Of a DNA stretch of 64,000 bases, positions 49,408 to 62,983 are shown one piece after another. Position 1 is the stretch's first letter. Each line of letters starts with the position of its first letter. The stretch covers positions 1 to 64,000 of the forward strand of contig NZ_ACZV01000001.1 in the NCBI RefSeq assembly GCF_000176235.1, written 5' to 3'. Both the position numbers and the translations under genes were made by a program. Below the pieces are notes generated by a model that had not been told where the DNA came from, ran no database searches, and was given only the letters and a program-made list of their open reading frames with translations. Source of the stretch: Vibrio orientalis CIP 102891 = ATCC 33934. GTDB taxonomy: Bacteria; Pseudomonadota; Gammaproteobacteria; Enterobacterales; Vibrionaceae.

Positions 49408-51936
49408 TTAGGCGTTGACGATTTTACTCGGCCTAGAGTAACTGGCGCCATCATTGCGATAAGGAACAATATAAGGTTCATCGTCTTCAGGGCGAACAAT
49501 TTGATAGTACTGCGGAAGGTTGAAGTTGATGATCTTCGACGATAATGGATTCTCATCCTGCACCGAAGTATAGAAACTGTTCACGCTCGCAATCATCTCA
49601 TCTTTTTCACCCTTGAACTGGTGATAAACTTCTACGCGATTTGACTCATCAAGCACATAAATATTGAAGCCTTGCTCGCCATCTTCAAAGAAAAACTGAA
49701 TCAAGCCTTCACTAGCAAAACCATCGACCACTTCTGGCAATTGGTAATCCTGCTCTTTATCGAGCATGAGCAGTGGTGAACCTTTCAGTTTATTGGTCGA
49801 GATACTACGGTAGAAATCGACCGAGTTTTCAAGCATCTGTACCGATACACCACGACGCTCAAAGAACAAACCGTAAGTTTGCTGACCAATGCGTAACGCC
49901 TTAAAGCGGCGACGTTTTTCTTGTTCAACAGGCTTCAAACGCAGGTCAATACATTCTGCCAGTAGCTGATACACCATATTACGCATCACGCCACGCAGGT
50001 TTTTACTGTAGCAGAATACATCCACCGACTCTGGTGGGATCGCATCTTGGTGCATCTTACCCAGTATGGTTTTCAACGCATCGAGCATCGCTGTCTCGCC
50101 TTTAAAGTGCAAGGTACGCACTTCGTGCCAGGAGTTGCGATAAACCAGATCAACACTGCCGACTAAGCATTTCTGCTCTGGGCCAAAGCTGAAAATATCA
50201 GTGCTCTTTGGATCAAGTTTGAGCGACTTGCCACTAAGCTCTGATGTTGGGTCACTTTCAAAGTTGATAAACATCGCCAACTGGCTAATTTCACATGGGC
50301 TCGCCAATGCTTGCATCGTTGGGCGACGTTTACGCAGCGAGAAGGTATTACGTAAGTCACTCACCATCTGATAAAACTTATCAATGTCTAAGTGCGCATC
50401 ACGAATCACAGAGTGCAAGCGTGTTGACTCAGTAATCAGGCCATTGAAGAATGACCAAGCAACCAACTTACTGAGATATTCATTGTGCTCAAGCGGTGCT
50501 TGACCAAGAATACGGTGCGGTGTTATTGGCTGTTTGTAGAGATACCAACCCGACTTATTAGTACGCCCAGGGCGAACCTCAATAAACGTCAGATCAGACT
50601 CATGTAAGTCTGGTGAAATCTGTGGATTAAGTAGCGTCACTTTACCCGGCAATACCTCAAACGCCGCATAAAGCTTACGAGCGAGAATACTGATGTCTTG
50701 CGGACTGATCGCTGACGTAATGTCGTTACGACGTGCAAACTGAATTAAGTTACGGTAGCTCTGCATTAACGCATCAAGCAAGGCATGGTGCACCACTTTG
50801 ACCTGCTCTACCTTCCAGTTACGACGATCATCAAGTTCAGCAATGACTGCTGGTGACCAATCCCATTTTTTCACCATATCGGTCAAGGCTTCACGACGCC
50901 ATGCAACGGAGCCAACACTGGACTCACGCGAAAGCTTTTCATGGGTTTTAAGATAGAAACAGCGGCGCACTAAGTCCAAACGCGTGGTATCACCAATACG
51001 TTCAAGGTAACGGGTTACTTTCTCAAGCATTAGATAGTACGCATCCATGCCATAGAGATCAGGCTCATGGGCAAAGAAACGACGTTTGGTGTCTAAGCTA
51101 AGAAGTTGAGTGTTTGGGTACTCCCACGAATAAGCTTCCAGCAAGATAGCCTTTAGAACAGACTTGTACGGCGAGTCGATACTCTTATACAGCTGCCATA
51201 AGTTCGAGCCAAAATATTCCTCTGCCGGGATACGATTGAGCTGACCGAAATCGATCCACTTGGAACAATCGATATAGCCTTTATTGCAAAGGTCATTCAC
51301 ATATTCGTCGTAGCACTCTTCCATCTCAGGTGGCACGATTTGCCACAATAGACGCTGACCCGCTAGGCGAACAGCACTGCGATAGAATTCATCAAGTAGC
51401 AGTAAGTGTTGAGATGAACCACAGTTGTCACCTGTCATTTCTTCAGAGTGGTTTGAGCGAAAACGCTGCTCATCCATCAAGAAGAAGTTAGCTTCTACAC
51501 CCTGAGTTTGTGCCCAGTCAGTGATCAGTAGACATTTATTGGTCAGGCTTTCACGCTCACCAGAACTCATACTAGGAGAAACACACACCCAAATATCTAA
51601 ATCACTGGATGTACTTTGACCAATAGAAGAAGTGCTGCCCATCGTATACAAGCCTAAAATGGCTGGGTTGTTCGATGTTACAAGTTCTTGACCAATCGTT
51701 AACTGTGTATCTTCTACAAACTGCTGCTGAATTTCATTAAGTGCGAAGTCACAAATCCCAAACGGAACATGTGCGTCGAAATAACCAGGCATAACTGGAT
51801 GATTGAAATGAAGCAGGGTTGGAATAAGGTGGAATACACGCTGGCTTGATAAATCCATAAGCGCCAGCGCACGCTCAATGCGTTGCTGGTTAAGGTTATC
51901 AAGTCTGTTAGTTAGCGTCTTGGTGTAAGCCTGCAA
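49408..51936 (-). CDS. cyaA: Class I adenylate cyclase
   Basis: Makes cyclic AMP, the CRP effector. It has 842 residues (E. coli 848): an N-terminal catalytic domain with the GSTSSIGQSTSSDLDIWV nucleotidyl-transferase motif (about residue 100-117) and a C-terminal regulatory part. The start codon is TTG at 51936, with AAGGAAG upstream; E. coli cyaA also uses TTG, which limits translation. Divergent from hemC. A CRP-like site lies about 67 bases upstream of the start. Confidence 0.97.
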   Translation of the reverse strand: MQAYTKTLTNRLDNLNQQRIERALALMDLSSQRVFHLIPTLLHFNHPVMPGYFDAHVPFGICDFALNEIQQQFVEDTQLTIGQELVTSNNPAILGLYTMGSTSSIGQSTSSDLDIWVCVSPSMSSGERESLTNKCLLITDWAQTQGVEANFFLMDEQRFRSNHSEEMTGDNCGSSQHLLLLDEFYRSAVRLAGQRLLWQIVPPEMEECYDEYVNDLCNKGYIDCSKWIDFGQLNRIPAEEYFGSNLWQLYKSIDSPYKSVLKAILLEAYSWEYPNTQLLSLDTKRRFFAHEPDLYGMDAYYLMLEKVTRYLERIGDTTRLDLVRRCFYLKTHEKLSRESSVGSVAWRREALTDMVKKWDWSPAVIAELDDRRNWKVEQVKVVHHALLDALMQSYRNLIQFARRNDITSAISPQDISILARKLYAAFEVLPGKVTLLNPQISPDLHESDLTFIEVRPGRTNKSGWYLYKQPITPHRILGQAPLEHNEYLSKLVAWSFFNGLITESTRLHSVIRDAHLDIDKFYQMVSDLRNTFSLRKRRPTMQALASPCEISQLAMFINFESDPTSELSGKSLKLDPKSTDIFSFGPEQKCLVGSVDLVYRNSWHEVRTLHFKGETAMLDALKTILGKMHQDAIPPESVDVFCYSKNLRGVMRNMVYQLLAECIDLRLKPVEQEKRRRFKALRIGQQTYGLFFERRGVSVQMLENSVDFYRSISTNKLKGSPLLMLDKEQDYQLPEVVDGFASEGLIQFFFEDGEQGFNIYVLDESNRVEVYHQFKGEKDEMIASVNSFYTSVQDENPLSSKIINFNLPQYYQIVRPEDDEPYIVPYRNDGASYSRPSKIVNA

Positions 51937-52271
51937 GAGAGCTTCCTTGGTTCATATCCTAGATAGTGCCTTGACCATTAATTGTTCTAAAGCACCAACA
52001 AAACGTGATCAATCTAACATTTTTCTTTAAGTTGGTAAAGAAATGTACGATCGATTCGACACAATTTTGCCCACCTGAAATTATCGCTCTTAGTGTGGTA
52101 CGTAACTTCTATTAATAATAATAGCCTATTTTACAAACGAGACGTTAGTCACACTCTTTTAATGATTTTATGCTAGCGAACATCAAACTTGAATCCTATT
52201 TGATAACCAATAATGCTTTTTTAACCGACAGTGGTAGGATTAGCTCATTATTTTGTTTTCAGTAGAACGCT
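51937..52271. promoter_or_regulatory. Divergent cyaA/hemC promoter region
   Basis: A 335-base gene-free gap between divergent genes. It should hold the promoters of cyaA (minus) and hemCDXY (plus). The AT-rich right part (about 52100-52250) is the likely hemC promoter area. No other element seen. Confidence 0.5.
52003..52020 (-). promoter_or_regulatory. Putative CRP site upstream of cyaA
   Basis: CGTGA-TCAATC-TAACA matches 8 of 10 conserved bases of TGTGA-N6-TCACA. E. coli cyaA is repressed by CRP-cAMP from a similar place. Found by eye. Confidence 0.35.
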
Positions 52272-53210
52272 ATGACTCAATCAACTCCTATTCGAATCGC
52301 TACACGTAAAAGCCCTCTTGCTCTTTGGCAGGCTCACTTTGTTAAAGACGCACTAAAAGCGGCTCACCCAGGTCTAGAAGTTGAACTAGTAACAATGGTT
52401 ACTAAAGGCGACATCATTCTCGACACACCGTTAGCGAAAGTCGGTGGCAAAGGCCTATTCGTTAAAGAGCTAGAAGTGGCGATGCTTGAAGGTCGAGCTG
52501 ACTTAGCCGTTCATTCAATGAAAGACGTACCGGTAGATTTTCCTGAAGGACTAGGCCTAGTGACAATTTGTGAGCGTGAAGACCCACGCGATGCCTTTGT
52601 TTCTAACACCTACCACAATATCGATGAGCTTCCTCAAGGCGCGATAGTCGGTACTTGTAGCCTACGTCGTCAATGCCAACTCAAAGAGTACCGCCCAGAT
52701 CTTGTGATTAAAGAGCTGCGCGGTAATGTCGGCACACGTTTAGGCAAGCTCGATGACGGTCAGTATGATGCCATCATCCTTGCCGCTGCGGGTCTAAAGC
52801 GTTTAGAACTCGAAGAGCGTATTAAGAGCTTTATTGAGCCAGAGCAGTCACTGCCAGCGGTTGGCCAAGGCGCGGTAGGTATTGAGTGTCGCTTAGATGA
52901 TGAACGCTTAATTAAGCTGCTTGAGCCACTAAACCACAAAGAAACCGCCGATCGCGTTCTATGTGAACGCGCAATGAACCTTACTCTAGAGGGTGGCTGT
53001 CAGGTACCAATCGGTAGCTACTCATTAATTGATGGTGACAACATTTGGTTACGCGCGCTAGTTGGCGAGCCTGACGGTTCTAAGATCATCCGTGGCGAGA
53101 TCCGTGGCTCACGTGCTGATGCAGAGACTCTAGGTGTAGAGCTAGCGAATCAGCTGCTTGATGACGGCGCAAAAGAAATTTTGACCAAGCTATACGCTGA
53201 GCACGAGTAA
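52272..53210 (+). CDS. hemC: Porphobilinogen deaminase
   Basis: Polymerises four porphobilinogens into hydroxymethylbilane for heme. It has 312 residues, with the N-terminal [13 protein letters not shown] motif, the active-site region VHSMKDVP and the dipyrromethane cofactor cysteine in GGCQVPIG. First gene of hemCDXY. Confidence 0.98.
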   Translation: MTQSTPIRIATRKSPLALWQAHFVKDALKAAHPGLEVELVTMVTKGDIILDTPLAKVGGKGLFVKELEVAMLEGRADLAVHSMKDVPVDFPEGLGLVTICEREDPRDAFVSNTYHNIDELPQGAIVGTCSLRRQCQLKEYRPDLVIKELRGNVGTRLGKLDDGQYDAIILAAAGLKRLELEERIKSFIEPEQSLPAVGQGAVGIECRLDDERLIKLLEPLNHKETADRVLCERAMNLTLEGGCQVPIGSYSLIDGDNIWLRALVGEPDGSKIIRGEIRGSRADAETLGVELANQLLDDGAKEILTKLYAEHE

Positions 53211-53216
53211 TCATGT

Positions 53217-53960
53217 ATGGCAGTACTGGTCACTAGGCCGGGAAAGCAAGGCCTTTCACTATGCCAACAGTTATCAGAGGTGGGGATCGCTAGCCATCAC
53301 CACCCTCTGATTGCAATCCAATCCGGAGATCAACTATCTGGACTGGAAGATCATATCTCTTCCTTCGATATTATTATCGCTGTTAGCCAACATGCGGTAA
53401 GTGAAACTAGCCAGCATCTGACTCAAACATGCAAAAGTTGGCCGACAAATCCCATCTATCTTGCCGTTGGTCAAAAAACTGCGCACGTTTTAAGCAAAGC
53501 CGTCAAACAACAAGTACACTACCCCGATGTCAGTGATAGCGAACATTTACTCAAGCTGGAAGCTCTTCAGCATGTTGCCAATAAGAAAATCCTTATTTTG
53601 CGAGGAAATGGCGGCAGAGAACTCATTTTTGACACTCTGGCCGATCGCGGCGCTATGGTTGAGTACAGGGAAGTCTACAAACGAGAAAACCTAGCTTTCC
53701 GCTCAGATTTATTAGTGCCACTCTGGCAAGATAAACAAATAACCCAATTAGTCATAACCAGTTCAGGTCAACTTGAGTATTTTATTTCTCAATTGAGCAA
53801 CGTAGAACGGAACTGGTTGTTTACGCTTCACCTTTATGTACCGAGTGAGCGTATCGCACAAAATGCACGTGAGGCTGGTTTTAAAGTGGTCACCAATACC
53901 TTAAGTGCCTCTAACCCAGTGTTGTTGGCTGCTCTCCAGCCAGATAGAACAGGACAATAA
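53217..53960 (+). CDS. hemD: Uroporphyrinogen-III synthase
   Basis: Closes hydroxymethylbilane to uroporphyrinogen III with ring-D inversion. The 247-residue protein shows the weakly conserved family pattern (LVTRPGKQG start; VGQKTAHVL; ILRGNGGRELI; ITSSGQLEYF). It follows hemC by six bases and precedes hemX. Confidence 0.94.
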   Translation: MAVLVTRPGKQGLSLCQQLSEVGIASHHHPLIAIQSGDQLSGLEDHISSFDIIIAVSQHAVSETSQHLTQTCKSWPTNPIYLAVGQKTAHVLSKAVKQQVHYPDVSDSEHLLKLEALQHVANKKILILRGNGGRELIFDTLADRGAMVEYREVYKRENLAFRSDLLVPLWQDKQITQLVITSSGQLEYFISQLSNVERNWLFTLHLYVPSERIAQNAREAGFKVVTNTLSASNPVLLAALQPDRTGQ

Positions 53961-53963
53961 GTA

Positions 53964-55187
53964 ATGACAAGCAAGAATAAAAACGAAAACATTGCCCCTG
54001 ACCAAGACAAGCAATCGGCAGAGGATAGCAACAAGGTTGAATCAACCACGTCTGACGTTGAGCAAAAGACGACAAATGAAACAAGCGTGGAAGAAACTAC
54101 GGCACAAACACCTGAAGCAAATCAATCGCAATCTTCTCAACCTGCATTCGAAGAAAAACAAGGTAAGCGAGGGGTTAAACTTGGCACCGTTGCGATTATC
54201 ATCTCTATCCTATTTGGAGGCGGTCTAACGTTCCAAATACAACAAAAGAACGCCGAGTACCAAGCTCAAATCAATGCTCTGCAAACCCAGCTTAAGCAAA
54301 CCCAAGATAACATCCAATCAGAGCTAGACTCGACGCAAAAGCAAGCTATCGATAAAGCGACTGAAATTACCCATCGTGCAGAAACCGTTCTTGCCCAGCA
54401 ACAGAAAAGCATTGTCAGCCTTCAGGTAGCAATGGCTGATGTTAAAGGCCGTCGTCCAAATGATTGGCTACTAGCGGAAGCCGACTACTTGGTAAAACTT
54501 GCCGGTCGTAAGCTTTTCCTTGAACACGATGCAGTCAGTGCAACCAAGTTGATGGAGTCTGCCGATCAACGAATCGCTGCTTTAAATGACCCAAGCTTAG
54601 TCCCACTGCGAAAATCAATGGCAAATGATATTACTAAGCTTAAAACCATCCCACTGATCGATAGGGAAGGCTTGGTTCTGAGAATTACAGCCCTGCAACA
54701 ACAAGTTGATAAACTGCCTCTCGCCAATGCTCTATTACCTGAAGCGCAGCAAGTAGAAAAACAGGTTGTATCTGAAGATGTCTATGACTGGAAAGATAAT
54801 CTTATGACATCGTTGAAAGACTTCTCAGAGAACTTTATTACCTTTAGAACTCGCGATGGTAACGTCATTCCACTACTTTCTCCTCAGCAGCACTTCTACT
54901 TAAAAGAGAACATTAAAGCCAAGCTAGAGACAGCCATTAAGGCCGTCTACGTTGAGCAGCAAGAGATCTATTCAACAGCCTTAACAACCGCTGACAAATG
55001 GTCTGCGACCTTCTTCAATCAGGACTCAAATGAAGTGATTGAGTTCAACAAAGCTTTAGAGTTGCTAAGCAAGCAGACAGTACAAGTTGAATACCCAGTT
55101 AAGCTAGAAACTCAACAAGAGTTATCTGACGTGATTCGCGAGCGTCTGCGCCGTGAAGTGACCACCCTAGTAGCGGAGGACAAATAA
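53964..55187 (+). CDS. hemX: HemX protein
   Basis: A 407-residue inner-membrane protein of unknown role, formerly annotated as uroporphyrinogen-III methyltransferase. It has a long polar, acidic N-terminus (about 1-70), one membrane span (VAIIISILFGGGLTF, about 77-92) and a coiled coil in the periplasmic part. Encoded three bases after hemD; its stop shares a base with the hemY start (TAATG). Confidence 0.93.
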   Translation: MTSKNKNENIAPDQDKQSAEDSNKVESTTSDVEQKTTNETSVEETTAQTPEANQSQSSQPAFEEKQGKRGVKLGTVAIIISILFGGGLTFQIQQKNAEYQAQINALQTQLKQTQDNIQSELDSTQKQAIDKATEITHRAETVLAQQQKSIVSLQVAMADVKGRRPNDWLLAEADYLVKLAGRKLFLEHDAVSATKLMESADQRIAALNDPSLVPLRKSMANDITKLKTIPLIDREGLVLRITALQQQVDKLPLANALLPEAQQVEKQVVSEDVYDWKDNLMTSLKDFSENFITFRTRDGNVIPLLSPQQHFYLKENIKAKLETAIKAVYVEQQEIYSTALTTADKWSATFFNQDSNEVIEFNKALELLSKQTVQVEYPVKLETQQELSDVIRERLRREVTTLVAEDK

Positions 55188-56374
55188 TGTTTCGACTGAT
55201 TTTCCTTTTTGTCGTCCTAGGACTGGGATTATTTGCAGGCACACAATTTTCTGGCCAGCAAGGCTATGTACTGATCTCAGTTGCCAGCAAGACCATCGAA
55301 ATGAGTGTCACGACACTGGTAATATTCGTCATAGCGGCACTGGCTGGCCTGTTTGGCCTTGAGTATCTAGTAAAGAAAGCTTTTTACGCAAGTTCAGCAA
55401 CTTGGAACTACTTTAGTGTCCGTAAGATGCGCCGCTCGCGCCGCTACACTAACGAAGGCATCATTAAGCTATTAGAAGGTGACTTCAAAGTTGCTGAGAA
55501 GAAAGTGACTCGTTGGGCAAATCACCACGATATGCCACTACTATGTTATTTAGTCGCTTCTGAAGCGGCTCAAGGTATGGGCAACAATGAACAGCGTGAT
55601 CGCTACCTTGAACTGGCAGCTAAGCAAGATAACTCAACTCTAGCGGTTGAACTCACTCGTGCGAAACAGTTAATTCGTGAAGCTGACTACAGCGCAGCGT
55701 TTGATACTTTATCTAGTCTTAAGTCTAGCTACCCAAATAATACCATTGTGCTTAACCTTCTTAAGCAAGTGTACATTGAGTTGAAGCTATGGCAGCCACT
55801 ACTCGACCTACTTCCTAAGCTCGTTAAGCACAAAATCATCCTTAAAGAGGAACAAGAGCCTTTAACACAACGTGCTCAATGTGGATTGCTGCATGAAGTA
55901 GCCGCGCAAAAGGGAAGTGAGGGCCTCATTGCCCACTGGAACTCTCTACCACGAAAAGTTAAAGCAGATACTCACTTAATAGAATGTTTTGCTAAGCAAT
56001 TGATCTCTCGTCAAGCAGATAGTGAAGCGTTTACGTTACTCAAAGAGACATTGAAAAAGCATCCTAACTCAGACTTATATGCTCTTCTTCCTAAGCTGAA
56101 GCTCACAGACAGTCACCCGGCGGTCGTTTTTCTTGAGGGTGTGCTACAAAAAGATGGTAACAATGCAGGTGCTCATAGCGCACTAGCTCAGTTTTATCTG
56201 CGAGAAGAAAAATGGTCTGATGCTCAAGGGCACTTTGAGAAAGCCCTCTCTGTCCGCTCTAGCGTCTCTGATTATGGTTACCTCTCTGATGCTTTAGAGA
56301 AGCAGAACCTTACAAAGGCGGCTCATGAAGTGTCTAAGAAGGCGTTAACTTTAATCAATGAACCTGCCGCGTAA
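55187..56374 (+). CDS. hemY: HemY protein (TPR membrane protein)
   Basis: A 395-residue inner-membrane protein with two N-terminal membrane spans (about 4-20 and 40-60) and a TPR-like helical region to the C-terminus. Named for its place in the heme operon but not a protoporphyrinogen oxidase. End of hemCDXY; a terminator follows. Confidence 0.95.
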   Translation: MFRLIFLFVVLGLGLFAGTQFSGQQGYVLISVASKTIEMSVTTLVIFVIAALAGLFGLEYLVKKAFYASSATWNYFSVRKMRRSRRYTNEGIIKLLEGDFKVAEKKVTRWANHHDMPLLCYLVASEAAQGMGNNEQRDRYLELAAKQDNSTLAVELTRAKQLIREADYSAAFDTLSSLKSSYPNNTIVLNLLKQVYIELKLWQPLLDLLPKLVKHKIILKEEQEPLTQRAQCGLLHEVAAQKGSEGLIAHWNSLPRKVKADTHLIECFAKQLISRQADSEAFTLLKETLKKHPNSDLYALLPKLKLTDSHPAVVFLEGVLQKDGNNAGAHSALAQFYLREEKWSDAQGHFEKALSVRSSVSDYGYLSDALEKQNLTKAAHEVSKKALTLINEPAA

Positions 56375-56396
56375 TAGGTAATCAAGTAAATCAAAT

Positions 56397-56425
56397 AAGC
56401 CACTCTTACTAGGGTGGCTTTTTTA
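56397..56425 (+). terminator. Terminator of the hemCDXY operon
   Basis: Stem AAGCCACTC-TTACTA-GGGTGGCTT followed by six T. Confidence 0.85.
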
Positions 56426-56434
56426 TATCTAGAG

Positions 56435-56615
56435 AAAAGAACGACCACTATCGTGTATCGAGATGGCATCGCTGGGAAAGTACTGTCAGAGCAGCGAGCG
56501 AATATCTACAACAAGCTAAACTCTTGGTTTGAAAGGCAAAGCAGAATGGATTGATACTGTCCTAGCTAGTAAAGGATATGATTCTTTAATCGATAAAAGC
56601 TCGGATTATTTGTAG
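56435..56615 (+). pseudogene. Decayed coding fragment
   Basis: An in-frame reading from about 56435 (KRTTIVYRDGIAGKVLS...) runs to a stop at 56554. A one-base shift near 56530-56546 joins it to a second frame that ends WIDTVLASKGYDSLIDKSS and TAG at 56613-56615. There is no start codon with a ribosome site, and it begins within ten bases of the hemY terminator. It looks like the 3' remnant of a gene with a frameshift. I do not recognise the family; chance is a live alternative. Confidence 0.4.
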
Positions 56616-56630
56616 GAGAGAGACGAGTGA

Positions 56631-56657
56631 AAGGTCAGCATAAGCTGGCCTTTTTTG
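56631..56657 (+). terminator. Terminator after the decayed fragment
   Basis: Stem AAGGTCAGC-ATAA-GCTGGCCTT followed by TTTTG. Its survival suggests that an expressed gene once ended here. Confidence 0.7.
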
Positions 56658-56792
56658 TTGTCGAGAAACGAGAAATTATTAGAGGTTAGCACTTAGTGTC
56701 AACCTACTTTGTTTCGATGAGTTAGACAGCTATGCTCACTAGTGAGGCGTCAACAGTAGAGAGTTCGCTTGAAGTAAGTCGAAAAATCAATG

Positions 56793-56837
56793 AGATCCCC
56801 TACTCACTCCTTCGTCGTTCTATGGAATGACAATGTG
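56793..56837. repeat. REP-like half element
   Basis: Sequence around GATCCCCTACTCACTCCTTC...GGAATGACAA resembles the short interspersed repeats frequent in Vibrio intergenic DNA (half of a GTCATTCC...GTAGGGGATC type). Only one copy is seen in the window, so this rests on memory of other genomes. Confidence 0.3.
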
Positions 56838-56920
56838 TCAGTCAAAGACCGAAGGAAGGCAATTTCTCAGCTCCAAGAAGCGCTATAGAGAGCTAGCACT
56901 ATTCCTTACCTCTTAAACGC

Positions 56921-56949
56921 AAAAAGCCCGTTGCGTCAGCAACGGGCTT
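56921..56949 (-). terminator. rRNA operon terminator 3
   Basis: Stem AAGCCCGTTGC-GTCA-GCAACGGGCTT with five A on the left, thus T-run on the minus strand. Confidence 0.88.
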
Positions 56950-56974
56950 CTAAAATATGCATTCATAAACGACG

Positions 56975-57000
56975 AAAGCCTAGTCGTAAGACTAGGCTTT
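56975..57000 (-). terminator. rRNA operon terminator 2
   Basis: Stem AAAGCCTAGTC-GTAA-GACTAGGCTTT; the T-run is short (three). Confidence 0.65.
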
Positions 57001-57002
57001 CT

Positions 57003-57050
57003 AAATAAGTGGCAGATGGCTGGGCTTGCAGGCAAGCGGGACTCGTTGGT
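57003..57050 (-). pseudogene. tRNA-like remnant between terminators
   Basis: AATAAGTGGCAGA...GGGACTCG here repeats, with a change and an insertion, the AATAAGTGGCGGA...GGGACTCG that forms the 3' end of tRNA-Asp at 57114-57140. It looks like the 3' remnant of a second tRNA. No cloverleaf can be completed. Low confidence. Confidence 0.35.
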
Positions 57051-57078
57051 CACAGACCAAATTAACCCTATACAGACG

Positions 57079-57108
57079 AAAAAGCCCTAGCATTTCTGCT
57101 AGGGCTTT
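57079..57108 (-). terminator. rRNA operon terminator 1
   Basis: Stem AAAGCCCTAGC-ATTTCT-GCTAGGGCTTT with five A on the left; 12 bases past the tRNA-Asp 3' end. Confidence 0.9.
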
Positions 57109-57119
57109 GTCTGAATAAG

Positions 57120-57196
57120 TGGCGGAGCGGACGGGACTCGAACCCGCGACCCCCGGCGTGACAGGCCGGTATTCTAACCAACTGAACTACCGCTCC
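57120..57196 (-). tRNA. tRNA-Asp (anticodon GTC)
   Basis: Seventy-seven bases on the minus strand. Acceptor GGAGCGG pairs with CCGCTCC, the anticodon loop is CTGTCAC (GTC), the T-loop is GGTTCGAGTC and CCA is encoded. It is the distal tRNA of the rRNA operon. Confidence 0.97.
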
Positions 57197-57226
57197 GCAC
57201 TGGTTAGACTCTAGAGTCTAAATTTA

Positions 57227-57346
57227 AAGCCTGGCGATGTCCTACTCTCACATGGGGAAACCCCACACTACCATCGGCGCTAATTCGTTTCACTTCTGAG
57301 TTCGGCATGGAAATCAGGTGGGTCCAAATCGCTATGGTCGCCAAGC
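57227..57346 (-). rRNA. rrf: 5S ribosomal RNA
   Basis: About 120 bases. The 5' end GCTTGGCGACCATAGCG and the 3' end ATCGCCAGGC pair as helix I; the internal CCATGCCGAACTCAGAAGTG is typical. Ends are set by family comparison. Confidence 0.97.
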
Positions 57347-57412
57347 AAATTCTTAAAATTCGGAAAGCTGTTTAAGTTCTTAACACATTCAATATTCTTG
57401 TATTGAGTCCAT

Positions 57413-57432
57413 CAAAACCCTTTGGGTGTTGT
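57413..57432 (-). other. 23S processing stem, 3' half
   Basis: AAACCCTTTGGGTGTTGTA just outside the 23S 3' end is nearly complementary to TACAACCCCAAAGAGTTT just outside its 5' end (60324-60342). Together they form the long stem cut by RNase III. Confidence 0.75.
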
Positions 57433-60323
<2,891 letters not shown>

Positions 60324-60342
60324 ATACAACCCCAAAGAGTTT
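60324..60342 (-). other. 23S processing stem, 5' half
   Basis: Partner of 57413-57432, closing the loop that holds 23S. Confidence 0.75.
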
Positions 60343-60554
60343 CGCGAAGCGAATCTTGAGGATGTTGTTAAACAACCAAAGTTGTCTGCATTTTTATACA
60401 TGTGCAGACTCGATTTTGCCGGACTCAATTTTGAATAGTCACTAAAAGTGACATTCCCAAGAACACTTGAATGTGTTGTATTGGTGTTTGTCTTAAAGAC
60501 AAACATTGAGAACTTTACAATCAACAAATAAATTGTTGATTTGTCAGCTTTCCA

Positions 60555-60570
60555 AATTGTTAAAGAGCTA
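60555..60570 (-). promoter_or_regulatory. Spacer boxA
   Basis: Minus strand TAGCTCTTTAACAATT, the antitermination boxA in the tRNA-Ala/23S spacer. The rest of the 298-base spacer (60324-60621) holds the processing stem half and no gene. Confidence 0.8.
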
Positions 60571-60621
60571 GATTTCTAATGAAACCATTTTTAAAGATTC
60601 TTTTTCAAGAACACTTAAAGA

Positions 60622-60697
60622 TGGTGGAGCTATGCGGGATCGAACCGCAGACCTCCTGCGTGCAAGGCAGGCGCTCTCCCAGCTGAGCTATAGCCCC
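60622..60697 (-). tRNA. tRNA-Ala (anticodon TGC)
   Basis: Seventy-six bases. Acceptor GGGGCTA pairs with TAGCTCC (with one G-T), the anticodon is in CTTGCAC, the T-loop GGTTCGATCC and CCA are encoded. In the 16S-23S spacer. Confidence 0.97.
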
Positions 60698-60737
60698 ATC
60701 AGGTGTTGATACTGTGTGCCAATCTCACAAGGGAAAT

Positions 60738-60814
60738 TGGTGGGTCTGAGTGGACTTGAACCACCGACCTCTCGCTTATCAGGCGAACGCTCTAACCACC
60801 TGAGCTACAGACCC
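60738..60814 (-). tRNA. tRNA-Ile (anticodon GAT)
   Basis: Seventy-seven bases. Acceptor GGGTCTG pairs with CAGACCC, the anticodon loop is CTGATAA, T-loop GGTTCAAGTC, CCA encoded. In the 16S-23S spacer, directly after 16S. Confidence 0.97.
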
Positions 60815-60839
60815 AGTATCGTCTCTTAAACTACATAAA

Positions 60840-60875
60840 CCATCAATCTGTGTGGACACTCATCGTGAGTAATCA
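60840..60875 (-). other. 16S processing stem, 3' half
   Basis: CCATCAATCTGTGTGGACAC (plus strand) is complementary, with few mismatches, to the leader segment at 62601-62634 (GTGCCCACACAGATTGATAGG). The pair closes the loop around 16S for RNase III. Confidence 0.75.
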
Positions 60876-60880
60876 TCGTA

Positions 60881-62433
<1,553 letters not shown>

Positions 62434-62848
62434 AAGATTTTGTTCGGCTCAATGAATACTGACTTCAAAACTACTAATGTAATTTTAAAGCTATTATCGT
62501 TCCAACAGAACGATAATGAATTGACTGTGCCAAGTCCGAAGACTCGTTTGGTCACTTCGTTTCATTGAAACCTAATTTGATACCGAGGTATCTAATTGGA
62601 TTATCATCAACGAGTGCCCACACAGATTGATAGGTTTATATTGTTAAAGAGCTTTTCTTTAAGAAGTCAGCGTTAGCGCTTTCTCTCAAAGTGGACGTGC
62701 ATTTTAGCGATTCAGACTTCAGTGTCAAACACTTTTTTGAAGTTTTTCTTAAAATCTTTTTTGAAGAAGTTAAGTAGCTAAATTGTCTTATTCATCCTAC
62801 CGACTTGTCGCTGAAGCCTTGTGGCGTCTGCCGTGTCAGTGGATGCGC
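62434..62848 (-). promoter_or_regulatory. rRNA operon leader with boxA (right copy)
   Basis: The first 202 bases upstream of 16S are identical to the left operon, then the two differ. BoxA (minus strand AAAGCTCTTTAACAAT) is at about 62638-62653. The segment 62601-62634 is the 5' half of the 16S processing stem. Confidence 0.85.
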
Positions 62849-62876
62849 ATTATAGGGAGTTCAGACTTTATCGCAA
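62849..62876 (-). promoter_or_regulatory. rRNA P1 promoter (right operon)
   Basis: Minus strand -35 TTGCGA (62871-62876) and -10 TATAAT (62849-62854), 16-base spacer with ACTCCC before the -10 and a GCGC discriminator after it. The A/T-rich stretch at 62880-62935 is a likely UP element. Confidence 0.88.
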
Positions 62877-62938
62877 CCCCTTTTTCAAAAAAAAATGAAA
62901 AAAATGAGCGTTCGTTGAATTTATATTCAAAACCAAAC

Positions 62939-62966
62939 AAAAAGGGAGCAAAACGCTCCCTTTTTC
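62939..62966. terminator. Terminator after fre
   Basis: Stem AAAAAGGGAGC-AAAAC-GCTCCCTTTTT; ends fre on the minus strand just upstream of the rRNA promoter, so that transcripts do not run in. Confidence 0.9.
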
Positions 62967-62983
62967 ACCAGATTCATTAGGTT

